64,000 nucleotides of DNA from positions 28,258 to 92,257 of the forward strand of contig DFQQ01000044.1 in the NCBI GenBank assembly GCA_002377855.1, given 5' to 3'. Below are positions 33,681 to 42,247 of this stretch, in pieces. A model generated the notes under the pieces. The model was not told where the DNA came from, ran no database searches, and was given only the letters and a program-made list of their open reading frames with translations. A program made the position numbers and the translations under genes. The DNA comes from Acidovorax delafieldii. Its GTDB lineage: Bacteria; Pseudomonadota; Gammaproteobacteria; Burkholderiales; Burkholderiaceae_C. Within the stretch, counting starts at the first letter, position 1, and each line of letters opens with the position of its first letter.

Positions 33681-33876
33681 CACTCATACCCCCCCGGCGC
33701 TCGGCAGCTTTCGGAGCATGCCAAGCCCGGCGCCACCCGGGCGAAGCGGCCTTTGATGTGTGCATGGCTACCAAGGGCTTGAAGAAGCCCGAGGACGCCC
33801 CGCCCCGCCCATCCCCCATCACCGTAATGCCAAGCCGGCTGTGGCCGTGGCGGCCTTGCCTGTGCGATGCCCGCGG

Positions 33877-35358
33877 CTACTTCATTGACGCCACCACCCG
33901 CTGGTAGATCTGCCAGAACGCGGCTTCTTGCGTGGTCGCAAAGTTGATGCGCATGAGCGTGCTGGGTTTGCGCTCGGCATGGAAGAGGGCCCCCGGCGCC
34001 AGCAGGTAACCCTCGTCCAGCATGCGCTGGGCCAGCGCGTCGGTATCCACTCCGGTCTCTACCCAGCCAAACAGGCCTACGGGCTCGGCCGCAAAGGTGC
34101 ATCCAGCGTCCAGCGCAAGTTTGACGCTGCGTGAGCGCGCGGCGTCCAGCCGTGTGCGAATGCGTTCAGCATGGCGGCGCAGCTGGCCTTGCTCGATGCA
34201 CAGGGCCAGGGCCTTTTCCAGCAGCGCGGGCGTGGTCAGCGTGGCCAGCAGCTTGGTGTCGAGCAGCGGCTCGATCAACGATGGTGGCGCGGCCATGTAC
34301 CCAATGCGCCAGTTGGGCGCGAGGATCTTGGCGAAACCACTGACATAGATGGTGCGCTGCAGCCCATCCAGCGCGGTGAGGCGGGTGGCATGCTCGGGCG
34401 CAATGTGGCTGTAGGTATCGTCTTCGACCACGTGGAAGTCATGCTGGTTGGCCAGCTGCAGGATGCGATGCGCGCTGCCGGGCGACAGGCAGTACCCCGT
34501 GGGGTTGTGGAACACGCTCACGCTGACGTACAGCTTGGGCTTGTGCACTTCGCAGTACCGGGCCATTACCTCCAGGTCGGGCCCATCGGCCCGGCGGGGC
34601 ACGGGCAGGATGTGCATGCCCAGGGCCGCCAGCCGTGCAAATTCCACGGCCCAGCCGGGCTCCTCCACCATGACCGGGTCGCCCGGGCGCAGCAGCGTGC
34701 GGCTGACGATGTCCAGCGCGTGCGTGGCCCCCACGGTGGTGATGATGTGTTCGGGCACCGTATGCACGTTCAGCGTGGACAGCTTTTTGGCCAGCAGGCG
34801 GCGCAGGTGCGCATCGCCCAGCGGCTCACCGTACTGCAGCGAAAACTCCTGCAGGCTGCGTGAACTGGTCACCTTGCGCACCGCCGCAGGCATGAAAGTG
34901 GACTCCAGCCAGGCGGGGGGAAACACACCCATTCCCGGCTGGGGCTTGTCGCTGATCTTGTGGAACATGCCGCGAATGAGGGCGGTGGCGTTGACGGGGG
35001 ACACCCCGGGCGATGCACGCCCAGCCGCCCGGGCCGCAAACCAGTGGGCAGTGCTCCAGTTGGCGGCCGCGCTCTCGGTGGCCAAGTCTGCGCTCAGGCT
35101 TTGCGCAGCGGCCCGGTCTGCTGCGGGGCTGTTTTCACGCACGAAAAAACCCCGGTTCTTGCGCGCCTCTACCAGGCCCTGCGCCAGCAACTGGTCATAG
35201 GCCGCCACCACGGTGGACGGGCTCACACCGTTTTGCTCGGCGCACTGACGCACCGAAGGAAGCCGGGCGCCAGGGGCCAGCAGCCGGTTGCGGATGCGCT
35301 CGGCAAACCGCGCCGACAGCTGTTCGGTGAGCGACTGGGTGGACGATTTCATCAACAT
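33877..35358 (-). CDS. MocR-family regulator (GntR DNA-binding domain fused to PLP aminotransferase fold)
   Basis: The 493-residue protein begins with a winged helix-turn-helix of the GntR type (APGARLPSVRQCAEQNGVSP, then STVVAAYDQLLAQGLVEARK). It continues as a fold type I aminotransferase-like domain. SVSVFHNPTGY and VSGFAKILAPNWRIGYM supply the PLP-binding Asn/Pro and Lys positions. MocR proteins use bound PLP as an effector. The ATG at 35358 was chosen because longer readings would run through the probable operator. It is divergent from a LysE-type exporter gene and probably controls it. Confidence 0.9.
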   Translation of the reverse strand: MLMKSSTQSLTEQLSARFAERIRNRLLAPGARLPSVRQCAEQNGVSPSTVVAAYDQLLAQGLVEARKNRGFFVRENSPAADRAAAQSLSADLATESAAANWSTAHWFAARAAGRASPGVSPVNATALIRGMFHKISDKPQPGMGVFPPAWLESTFMPAAVRKVTSSRSLQEFSLQYGEPLGDAHLRRLLAKKLSTLNVHTVPEHIITTVGATHALDIVSRTLLRPGDPVMVEEPGWAVEFARLAALGMHILPVPRRADGPDLEVMARYCEVHKPKLYVSVSVFHNPTGYCLSPGSAHRILQLANQHDFHVVEDDTYSHIAPEHATRLTALDGLQRTIYVSGFAKILAPNWRIGYMAAPPSLIEPLLDTKLLATLTTPALLEKALALCIEQGQLRRHAERIRTRLDAARSRSVKLALDAGCTFAAEPVGLFGWVETGVDTDALAQRMLDEGYLLAPGALFHAERKPSTLMRINFATTQEAAFWQIYQRVVASMK

Positions 35359-35385
35359 GGGGTTATCCCGTAGAACGGGTTTTGT

Positions 35386-35449
35386 GTACTGTCCTGCCAG
35401 GCAATACAGATTGGTAAGTGCGCTGACTGTCTGTACTGGTTGTGTATTG
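35386..35449. promoter_or_regulatory. Probable MocR operator with four GTAYTG half-sites
   Basis: GTACTG occurs at 35386-35391 and 35433-35438, GTATTG at 35444-35449, and the inverted form CAATAC at 35402-35407. The last two direct repeats are exactly 11 bases apart, one helical turn. The cluster lies between the divergent MocR and LysE-type genes, where MocR sites are usually found. Confidence 0.6.
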
Positions 35450-35509
35450 GTTCGCAAGATTACATTGAAGGCACATCAACGACAAGACTTTCCTCTTCTG
35501 GCCCACCCT

Positions 35510-36124
35510 ATGAGCGCTGCCGAACTCACTGCCCTGCTGCTGTTTTGCACCGCCATGAGCTTTTCTCCCGGGCCCAACACCACCTTGTCCACCGCGCTCG
35601 CCGCCAACCTGGGCCTGCGCCGCGCACTGCGTTTTTGCCTGGCCGTTCCCACGGGCTGGACGCTGCTCATGCTGGCCTGCGGCCTGGGCCTGGGCGCCGT
35701 CATCACCACCGTGCCGGCGCTGCGCTGGGGCGTCACGGTGCTGGGCGTTGCCTACATGCTGTGGCTGGCCTTCAAGCTGGCCCGCGCCAGCCAGATGGCA
35801 CAGGTCGATGCTTCCCGTTTGCAGGTGGGTTTCTGGCAAGGCGTAGGGCTGCAGTTTCTGAACATCAAGGCCTGGATGCTCGCGCTCACCCTGTCGGCTG
35901 GCTGGGTGGTCAACGCAGCGGGGCAGCCGGCCGCCAACCCGGGCGAACGCCTGGCCATCGTCTGCGCAGTGATGGTGGGTTTTGCCTTTTCAAGCAACTT
36001 CGTCTATGCCCTGGTGGGTTCGCTGCTGCGGCAATGGCTCGCGCAAGGCCGGCGGCTGCTTTGGTTCAACCGTGCACTGGCCCTGGTGCTCGTGGTGACC
36101 GCCACCTGGATGCTCACGCTATGA
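35510..36124 (+). CDS. LysE/RhtB-family amino-acid exporter
   Basis: The 204-residue inner-membrane protein has about six hydrophobic helices. The family signature MSFSPGPNTTLSTALAANLG is near the N-terminus, and QFLNIKAWMLALTLSAGWVV is also conserved. Such proteins export amino acids or related compounds. The ATG at 35510 fits the family start. It is divergent from the MocR regulator and overlaps the following EamA gene by four bases (ATGA), so the two are translated together. The substrate is unknown. Confidence 0.88.
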   Translation: MSAAELTALLLFCTAMSFSPGPNTTLSTALAANLGLRRALRFCLAVPTGWTLLMLACGLGLGAVITTVPALRWGVTVLGVAYMLWLAFKLARASQMAQVDASRLQVGFWQGVGLQFLNIKAWMLALTLSAGWVVNAAGQPAANPGERLAIVCAVMVGFAFSSNFVYALVGSLLRQWLAQGRRLLWFNRALALVLVVTATWMLTL

Positions 36125-37038
36125 ACGCCGCCCAGGAAAAAGAGGCCCTGCTGTGGGGCATGGTCGGCATCACGTTGTTTGCGGCCACGCTGCCCATGAC
36201 GCGCCTGGCCGTGGGCACCGTCGATCTCCCCCAACTGTCGCCATGGTTTGTCACGTTTGGCCGCGCAGCGGTGGCCGGCCTGTTGTCACTGGGCTATCTG
36301 CTTTGGCAGCGTGCACATGGACGACTGAAGGTGCCCGTGCGGGCCGAATGGCCGCTGCTGGCCATCACGGCCTTTGGGGTGATCGTGGGGTTTCCGCTGT
36401 TTCTGGCCCTGGCCTTGCGCTACGTTCCCAGCACGCACGGGGCGGTGGTCACTGCGCTGCTGCCGCTGTCGACTGCCGTGCTCGGCGCGCTGTGGTTTCG
36501 CCAGCGGCCCTCCCGGGGCTTCTGGGCCTGCGCGGTGCTGGGCAGCAGCCTGGTACTGGGTTTCATGGTCTGGCGGGCGGGCGGCGTTTACCTGGGTGCA
36601 GCCAACATCTACCTCTTGATAGCCATGACCACCGGCGCGCTGGGTTATATCGGCGGGGCACGCCTGACGCCGCGCCTGGGGGCGGAGCAGGTGATTTGCT
36701 GGGTGCTGGTGTGCAGCCTGCCACTGACTCTGCCGGTGGCGTGCTGGTTTGCACCGAGCGAGGCCTCGGCCATTTCCGCCACCAGCTGGATGGGCTTCGC
36801 GTACGTATCCCTGTTTTCGATGTGGATCGGCTTTTTCGCGTGGTACCGCGCCCTGGCGCTCGGGGCGGTGCGCGTCAGCCAGATTCAGCTCATGCAACCC
36901 TTCTTGAGTCTGCTGTTTGCAGTGCCGCTTGCAGGCGAGCGGCTTGACATGGCAACGCTGGCCTTCGCCCTGGCGGTGATTGCCACCGTGTATGCAGGCA
37001 AGAAAATGCCGATTGGCCCCGCAGGAAAACCAGCATGA
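36121..37038 (+). CDS. EamA/DMT-family permease
   Basis: The 305-residue membrane protein has ten hydrophobic segments arranged as two EamA repeats (for example FAATLPMTRLAVGTVDLPQL and SMWIGFFAWYRALALGAVRV, then SQIQLMQPFLSLLFAVPLAG). Drug/metabolite transporters of this kind usually export amino acids or other metabolites. It overlaps its neighbours by four bases on both sides, so it belongs to a tightly coupled three-gene unit with the LysE-type exporter and a small cupin. Confidence 0.88.
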   Translation: MNAAQEKEALLWGMVGITLFAATLPMTRLAVGTVDLPQLSPWFVTFGRAAVAGLLSLGYLLWQRAHGRLKVPVRAEWPLLAITAFGVIVGFPLFLALALRYVPSTHGAVVTALLPLSTAVLGALWFRQRPSRGFWACAVLGSSLVLGFMVWRAGGVYLGAANIYLLIAMTTGALGYIGGARLTPRLGAEQVICWVLVCSLPLTLPVACWFAPSEASAISATSWMGFAYVSLFSMWIGFFAWYRALALGAVRVSQIQLMQPFLSLLFAVPLAGERLDMATLAFALAVIATVYAGKKMPIGPAGKPA

Positions 37039-37364
37039 AGATGAGCGACATCCCCTTTGCCACAACCGACTGGGCCGCACTGCCGCGCGAGGAAAAAAGC
37101 GCCCAGGCAGGCCAGGCGTTCTGGCGCACGCAGCAATGGGGCGACATCCGCGTGCGCATGGTGGAGTACTCGCCCGGCTATGTCTCTGACCACTGGTGCA
37201 CCAAGGGCCACGTCCTGTTGTGCCTGAGTGGCGAGCTGCACACCGAACTGGCCGACGGCCGCCGCTTCACCCTGGCCCCTGGCATGAGTTACCAGGTGGC
37301 GGACAATGCGGAACCTCACCGGTCCACGGCCCCCCAGGGGGCCACATTGTTTGTGGTGGACTGA
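37035..37364 (+). CDS. Small cupin protein with DHCW motif
   Basis: The 109-residue single-domain cupin contains YVSDHWCTKGHVLLCLSGEL, where Asp-His-Trp-Cys-type residues replace the usual cupin metal motif. A second conserved block, LAPGMSYQVADNAEPHRS, follows. I recognise this as the DHCW-motif cupin group, whose function is not established. It overlaps the EamA gene by four bases, so it may bind or sense a compound handled by the transporters (inference). Confidence 0.8.
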   Translation: MKMSDIPFATTDWAALPREEKSAQAGQAFWRTQQWGDIRVRMVEYSPGYVSDHWCTKGHVLLCLSGELHTELADGRRFTLAPGMSYQVADNAEPHRSTAPQGATLFVVD

Positions 37365-37455
37365 TCCCCCCAGCCGTGCACGCCGGGTTTTTGAATTTTT
37401 CTGATGACTTTGCAACGTTGGGTGGCCCCAGCAAACCGCCCCTAGGAGAACGAGA

Positions 37456-38658
37456 GTGAAACTGAACGACCTGCCCACCAATGGCACCTGGACCCTGGCG
37501 CGCCGCGCCGAGCGCATGAACCCTTCGGTCATCCGCGAGATCCTCAAGGTCACGGAAAAGCCCGGCATCATCAGCCTGGCAGGTGGCCTGCCTTCGCCCA
37601 AGACCTTCCCCGTGTCGGCCTTTGCTGAAGCCTCGGCCGCCGTGCTGGCCAACGACGGCCCCGCAGCCCTGCAATACGCCGCCAGCGAAGGCTACGCGCC
37701 ACTGCGCCAGGCCATTGCCGACTTCCTGCCCTGGAACGTGGACCCCGAGCAGATTCTGATCACCACCGGCTCGCAGCAGGCGCTGGATCTGATCGCCAAG
37801 GTGCTGATCGACGAAGGCAGCCGCGTGCTGGTGGAAACGCCCACGTACCTGGGCGCGCTGCAGGCCTTCACGCCCATGGAGCCCAGCGTGGTGGCCGTGG
37901 CCAGCGACGACGAAGGCCTGCTGGTAGACGACCTGCGCGCCAAGGTGGGCACGGGTGCCGACAAGGCGCGCTTTTTGTACGTGCTGCCCAACTTCCAGAA
38001 CCCCACGGGCCGCACCATGAGCGATGCGCGCCGCGCCGAGCTGGTGGCCGCCGCGGCCGAGCTGAATCTGCCCCTGGTGGAGGACAACCCCTACGGCGAC
38101 CTGTGGTTTGACGCGCCCCCGCCTGCGCCGCTCACCGCCCGCAACCCCGATGGCTGCATCTACATGGGCTCGTTCTCCAAGGTGCTGGCACCGGGCCTGC
38201 GCCTGGGCTACATCGTGGCGCCCAAGGCCGTGTACCCCAAGCTGCTGCAGGCCAAGCAGGCAGCCGACCTGCACACGCCCGGCTACAACCAGCGCCTGGT
38301 GGCCGAGGTGATGAAGGGCAACTTCCTGGACCGCCATGTGCCCACCATCCGCGCCCTGTACAAGGCGCAGTGCGAAGCCATGCTGGCCGCACTCGACAAG
38401 GAAATGCAAGGCCTGGGCGTGCACTGGAACCGCCCCGACGGCGGCATGTTCCTGTGGGTGCGCCTGCCCGAAGGCATGAGCGCCATCGACCTGCTGCCCA
38501 AGGCAGTGGAACGCAATGTGGCCTTCGTGCCCGGCGCGGCCTTTTATGCCGACAACGCCGACCACCGCACGCTGCGCCTGTCCTTCGTCACATCGACCGA
38601 AGCGCAGATTGCCACCGGCATCGCGGCGCTGGCCGCGGCCATCCGCGACAGCAAGTGA
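37456..38658 (+). CDS. PLP-dependent class I/II aminotransferase (2-aminoadipate/LysN-like)
   Basis: The 400-residue enzyme has fold type I landmarks: SLAGGLPSPKTFP near residue 40, TTGSQQALDLIAK at about 103, NFQNPTGR (179-186), Asp210 with VEDNPYGDL, the PLP Lys242 in MGSFSKVLAPGLRLGYI, and Arg249. The sequence resembles 2-aminoadipate and branched or aromatic amino-acid aminotransferases. It starts with GTG at 37456 behind a TAGGAGAA ribosome-binding site. The neighbouring transport module could share its substrate, but this is not shown by sequence. Confidence 0.88.
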   Translation: MKLNDLPTNGTWTLARRAERMNPSVIREILKVTEKPGIISLAGGLPSPKTFPVSAFAEASAAVLANDGPAALQYAASEGYAPLRQAIADFLPWNVDPEQILITTGSQQALDLIAKVLIDEGSRVLVETPTYLGALQAFTPMEPSVVAVASDDEGLLVDDLRAKVGTGADKARFLYVLPNFQNPTGRTMSDARRAELVAAAAELNLPLVEDNPYGDLWFDAPPPAPLTARNPDGCIYMGSFSKVLAPGLRLGYIVAPKAVYPKLLQAKQAADLHTPGYNQRLVAEVMKGNFLDRHVPTIRALYKAQCEAMLAALDKEMQGLGVHWNRPDGGMFLWVRLPEGMSAIDLLPKAVERNVAFVPGAAFYADNADHRTLRLSFVTSTEAQIATGIAALAAAIRDSK

Positions 38659-38659
38659 A

Positions 38660-38783
38660 CGCTCCCGTGGCGCTGCGCGCCCCTCCTTCTCGGGCATGGC
38701 TGCGCAATGCGGAAGGGGGCAACGCCAGCGCTGCGGGGCAGCCCTTGCGCGGTGGCCCCTGGCCGGCCGCGCCAAGTGCATAT
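38660..38783 (+). repeat. Dispersed repeat family II, copy 2 (degenerate)
   Basis: This GC-rich non-coding block just after the aminotransferase stop contains GTGGCGCTGCGCGCCCCTCC, then GGAAGGGGGCAACGCCAGCG and CTGCGGGGCAGCCCTTGCGC. The same order of segments is seen in the copies at 23932 and 55128. It is more divergent than those. Confidence 0.6.
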
Positions 38784-38822
38784 GTCACGGTTCATGCAAC
38801 ACACCATGAAAGTTGATCCAAC

Positions 38823-39449
38823 ATGCTGAGGCTATGGGGGCGCTTGTCGTCCATTAACGTGCGCAAGGTGGTGTGGGCCGCGCAGGAGCTGGGTATCACG
38901 CTGCAGCGCACCGATGCGGGCGGCCAGTTCGGCATCGTGCGCGAGGCGGCCTACCTGCAGCGCAACCCCAATGGCCTGGTGCCGCTGATCGAAGACGATG
39001 AGACCGGGGTGGTGCTGTGGGAATCCAACGCCATCGTGCGCTACCTGTGCGCGCGGCACGCGGCGGGCAAGCTCTACCCTGAAGAGTTGCCGGCCCGCTT
39101 TGTGGCAGAGCAGTGGATGGACTGGCAGCAGACCACGTTGAACCCTGCCGGTCGCGACGCTTTCATCCAGTGGATACGCACGCCTGCCGCGCAGCGCAAC
39201 AGCGCACTGATTGCAGCGTCGGTGGCGGCCACCGAGCCGCTGCTGGACATGCTGGAGCAGCACCTGGAGCGGTCTGCCTTCATCGCCGGTGATCGCTTCA
39301 CGATGGCGGACATTCCCATCGGCTGCGAAATGCACCGCTGGTGGGGACTGCCGCAAGAACGCGCAGCGCGCCCGGCGCTGGAGCGCTGGTACCGAACCGT
39401 GAGCACACGCCCCGGCGCCCGCGGGGTGCTGGACCAACCCCTGGCGTGA
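38823..39449 (+). CDS. Glutathione S-transferase family protein
   Basis: The 208-residue protein has an N-terminal thioredoxin-like domain (MLRLWGRLSSINVRKVVWAA, with VPLIEDDETGVVLWESNAIV) and a C-terminal helical domain with the conserved FIAGDRFTMADIPIGCEMHR. These features place it in the GST superfamily. The Ser in LSSINVRK is in the position of a catalytic Ser/Cys. The substrate is unknown. It is followed by two phzF-like genes. Confidence 0.88.
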   Translation: MLRLWGRLSSINVRKVVWAAQELGITLQRTDAGGQFGIVREAAYLQRNPNGLVPLIEDDETGVVLWESNAIVRYLCARHAAGKLYPEELPARFVAEQWMDWQQTTLNPAGRDAFIQWIRTPAAQRNSALIAASVAATEPLLDMLEQHLERSAFIAGDRFTMADIPIGCEMHRWWGLPQERAARPALERWYRTVSTRPGARGVLDQPLA

Positions 39450-39519
39450 CCTGCAGCACCTGCCGTGCTACTTCGGTGCACGGCACGCGGCATCACCAAC
39501 CACCGCCAACCACATCACC

Positions 39520-40386
39520 ATGCAGCAACGTCCTTTCCGACAGATCGACGTCTTCAGCCACCACCCCGGCTTCGGCAACCCCGTCGCCGTCGTGCTGGAC
39601 GCACAAGGCCTGAGCGACGCCGACATGCGCCGCTTTGCTGCATGGACCAATCTTTCGGAAACCACCTTTCTGCTCCCGCCCACGGCGGCGGGCCACTCTG
39701 CCGGGGCCGACTACCGGCTGCGCATTTTTTCTCCGCAGGGCGAGCTGCCCTTTGCTGGCCATCCCACCCTGGGCACCTGCCACGCCTGGCTGCAGCAAGG
39801 CCATGCTCCACGCATCCCGGGCCTGGTGGTGCAAGAGTCTGCCCAGGGGCTGGTTAGGATCGAGCACAAGGGCGACACCCTGGCCTTCGCCGCGCCGCCC
39901 CTGCAGCGCAGCAACCCCAGCCCGGCCCTGGTGCCGCTGGTGGCCAGCGCGCTGGGGCTGCGGCCCCACCAGATCGTGGCCGCCCAGTTGCTGGACAACG
40001 GCCCGGTATGGCTGGGCCTGCTGCTCGACAGCGCGGAAACGGTGCTCAGCCTCTCGCCCGACCACGCGCGGCTGAAGGACCTTGGCCAGGACGTGGGCGT
40101 GATCCACGTAGCGCCTGACGCGGGCGTTGATCCCCAGCGGCCCGGTGCCGTGGTGCGGGCATTTGCTGCACCCATGGGCAACCCCGAGGACCCGGTGACG
40201 GGCAGCCTCAATGCCAGCCTCGCGCAATGGCTGATTCCCGAGGGCCTGGCCCCCAGCTGCTACCTGGTGTCGCAGGGTGAATGCCTGGGGCGCGCCGGCC
40301 GGGTCTACATCCGCCAGGACGGGCAAGGACAGGTCTGGGTGGGCGGTCACACGGTCACCTGCATTGAAGGGACGGCGCTGCTATGA
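39520..40386 (+). CDS. PhzF-family isomerase, copy 1
   Basis: This 288-residue protein of the PhzF/diaminopimelate-epimerase fold has RQIDVFSHHPGFGNPVAVVL at the N-terminus. The catalytic Glu lies in WTNLSETTFLLPP, and PQGELPFAGHPTLGTCHAWL and NPEDPVTGSLNASLAQWLIP complete the family pattern. PhzF enzymes catalyse isomerisation or epimerisation of small acids. It is about half identical by eye to the next phzF gene, so the two arose by duplication. A 266-base gap with no visible gene separates them. Confidence 0.88.
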   Translation: MQQRPFRQIDVFSHHPGFGNPVAVVLDAQGLSDADMRRFAAWTNLSETTFLLPPTAAGHSAGADYRLRIFSPQGELPFAGHPTLGTCHAWLQQGHAPRIPGLVVQESAQGLVRIEHKGDTLAFAAPPLQRSNPSPALVPLVASALGLRPHQIVAAQLLDNGPVWLGLLLDSAETVLSLSPDHARLKDLGQDVGVIHVAPDAGVDPQRPGAVVRAFAAPMGNPEDPVTGSLNASLAQWLIPEGLAPSCYLVSQGECLGRAGRVYIRQDGQGQVWVGGHTVTCIEGTALL

Positions 40387-40652
40387 CGGGCAAGGGCATG
40401 ACCCCGGTCGCGCCGGGCTCCCTGCAGGGCGGTCGATCGCGCATACCTCCCACCGCAGCCCGCCCTGCCAGCCACCCCGCCCCGCGCAGCGGCTGAAGCC
40501 CAAGGCTTGCGCTGCGCGTTGGATTCGTTGCCTTGGGCCTGCCAGCGCGCAGGCCAGCCCCTGGCGTGCGCACCGCACCTTTCTTGCACCCTGCTTGCCA
40601 TCTTCCTTGCATCTTTTGCCCCTTTACCTGAAACCAGAGGAGTTCCACTGCC

Positions 40653-41528
40653 ATGCACCACCGCCCTTTCCAGCAAGTCGATGTGTTCACTGCCACCGCC
40701 TACCGCGGCAACCCGCTGGCCGTCGTGCTGGATGGAGCCGGCCTCTCAACCGAGGAGATGCAGCAGTTCACCAACTGGACCAACCTCTCCGAAGCCACCT
40801 TTGTGCTGCCGCCCAGCCCCCAAGGGCGCGCGGCTGGGGCCGACTACCGGGTGCGCATCTTCTGCCCGGGGCGCGAACTGCCCTTTGCAGGCCATCCGAC
40901 GCTGGGCACCTGCCACGCCTGGCTCAAGGCGGGCGGCAAGCCCCAGGTCGCCGGCAAGGTGGTGCAGGAATGCGGCGTGGGCCTGGTCACGCTGCGGCAG
41001 GACGGGGAACGCCTGGCCTTCGCGGCACCGCCCCTCATCAAGAGCGGACCACTGGCCGAAGACGAAGTGGCGTTGATTGCCAGGGGCCTGGGCGTGGCGC
41101 GCAGCGACATCCTGCACCATGCCTGGTGTGACAACGGCCCCAACTGGCGCGGTGTCATGCTGCGCAGCAGCGATCAGGTGCTGGCGCTCAAGCCCGACGC
41201 CAGCATCCTTGGGCTGCTGGACGTGGGCGTGGTGGGGCCACGTGGCAAGGTGGGCGTGGTCGGCAGCACCGACGCCGAGGGGATTGCGTTTGAAGTGCGG
41301 GCCTTCTTCCCCGGCAACAATGGCCTGGCCGAGGACCCCGTGACCGGCAGCCTGAACGCCGCCCTGGCGCAATGGCTCATCGGCGCGGGGCTGGCCCCCA
41401 CGCAGTACGTGGCAGCCCAGGGCACTCGCCTGGGCCGCGCAGGGCGCGTGCATGTGCAGCAAGACGGCGACACCATCTGGGTCGGCGGCAGCAGCGTGAC
41501 CTGCGTCGCGGGCGAGGTGCTGCTGTGA
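40653..41528 (+). CDS. PhzF-family isomerase, copy 2
   Basis: The 291-residue paralogue of the preceding gene has the same landmarks: QVDVFTATAYRGNPLAVVLD, the catalytic Glu in WTNLSEATFVLPP, RELPFAGHPTLGTCHAWLKA and AEDPVTGSLNAALAQWLIGA. Its stop overlaps the GTG start of the VOC gene (GTGA), which in turn overlaps the dehydratase gene. The three therefore form one translationally coupled unit. That suggests a shared pathway acting on an amino or hydroxy acid, which I cannot name. Confidence 0.88.
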   Translation: MHHRPFQQVDVFTATAYRGNPLAVVLDGAGLSTEEMQQFTNWTNLSEATFVLPPSPQGRAAGADYRVRIFCPGRELPFAGHPTLGTCHAWLKAGGKPQVAGKVVQECGVGLVTLRQDGERLAFAAPPLIKSGPLAEDEVALIARGLGVARSDILHHAWCDNGPNWRGVMLRSSDQVLALKPDASILGLLDVGVVGPRGKVGVVGSTDAEGIAFEVRAFFPGNNGLAEDPVTGSLNAALAQWLIGAGLAPTQYVAAQGTRLGRAGRVHVQQDGDTIWVGGSSVTCVAGEVLL

Positions 41529-42247
41529 TCACCGCCGCGCAGGGGCCTGGCGTGGACCATCTGATCGTGTTCGCCGCCGACCTTGCCAGCGGCGTGGCCT
41601 GGTGCGAGCGAACGCTCGGCACCACCCCCACCGCAGGGGGCGAGCACCCGCTGATGGGCACGCACAACCGCATCTTCAAAATCAGCAGCCCCACCCACCC
41701 GCGGGCCTACCTGGAGGTGATTGCTATCAATCCAGGAGCTACCAGCGGCCGTCCAGCGGGCGCCAGTCGGTGGTTTGACATGGATGATGCCACCCTGCAG
41801 GCCCAGGTCGAGGCACACGGCCCGCAGCTCATCCACTGGGTGGTCAGCGTGCCCGACGTGGCCGAGCGGTGCGCCGCGCTGTCCGCGCTGGGCCTCGAGC
41901 GCGGCCCTGTCCTTGCCGCCAGCCGCCCCACACCGAACGGCCTGCTGCAGTGGCAGATCACCGTGCGCGACGACGGCCTGCGCCTCATGGACGGCTGCCT
42001 GCCCACGCTGATCCAGTGGGGCGGGGTGCACCCGTGCGACAGCCTGCCCGCCAGCGGTGTGCAACTGCAGCGGCTCACGCTGCGGCATCCCCAGGCTGCC
42101 ACGCTGCAAGCGGCGTGCGAAGCCATCGGTGTCGCCCCGGCAATCTCCGTCGCCGCGGGCGACGCGCCAGGGCTCGTCGCGCAACTGTCCACGCCGCTGG
42201 GCCCCGTCGCCCTGTCGTCATTCAACGCAAAGGAATCCGCCAAATGA
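41525..42247 (+). CDS. VOC (glyoxalase-like) family protein
   Basis: The 240-residue protein has two paired VOC-type halves. It begins GVDHLIVFAADLASGVAWCE, includes GEHPLMGTHNRIFKISS and YLEVIAINPGATSG, and later PNGLLQWQITVRDDGLRLMD. It matches the general pattern of glyoxalase-like proteins of unknown substrate. It starts with GTG inside the stop of phzF copy 2 and ends in an ATGA overlap with the dehydratase. Codons 65-80 are unusually AT-rich and resemble a family I repeat. Confidence 0.8.
   Translation: MITAAQGPGVDHLIVFAADLASGVAWCERTLGTTPTAGGEHPLMGTHNRIFKISSPTHPRAYLEVIAINPGATSGRPAGASRWFDMDDATLQAQVEAHGPQLIHWVVSVPDVAERCAALSALGLERGPVLAASRPTPNGLLQWQITVRDDGLRLMDGCLPTLIQWGGVHPCDSLPASGVQLQRLTLRHPQAATLQAACEAIGVAPAISVAAGDAPGLVAQLSTPLGPVALSSFNAKESAK
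41719..41764 (+). repeat. Possible family I repeat, copy f, inside the VOC gene
   Basis: TTGCTATCAATCCAGGAGCT followed by ACCAGCGGCCGTCCAGCGGG and CGCCAG follows the family I layout. Related proteins also carry a YLEVIAIDP-like motif here, so part of the resemblance may be coincidence. The AT-rich codon use is unlike the rest of the gene. Confidence 0.4.

Noticed and set aside
33680..34102. Minus-strand open frame of 140 codons past the MocR gene
   Set aside because: It overlaps the 3' part of the MocR coding sequence in another frame and extends into low-information DNA, with no protein-like features.
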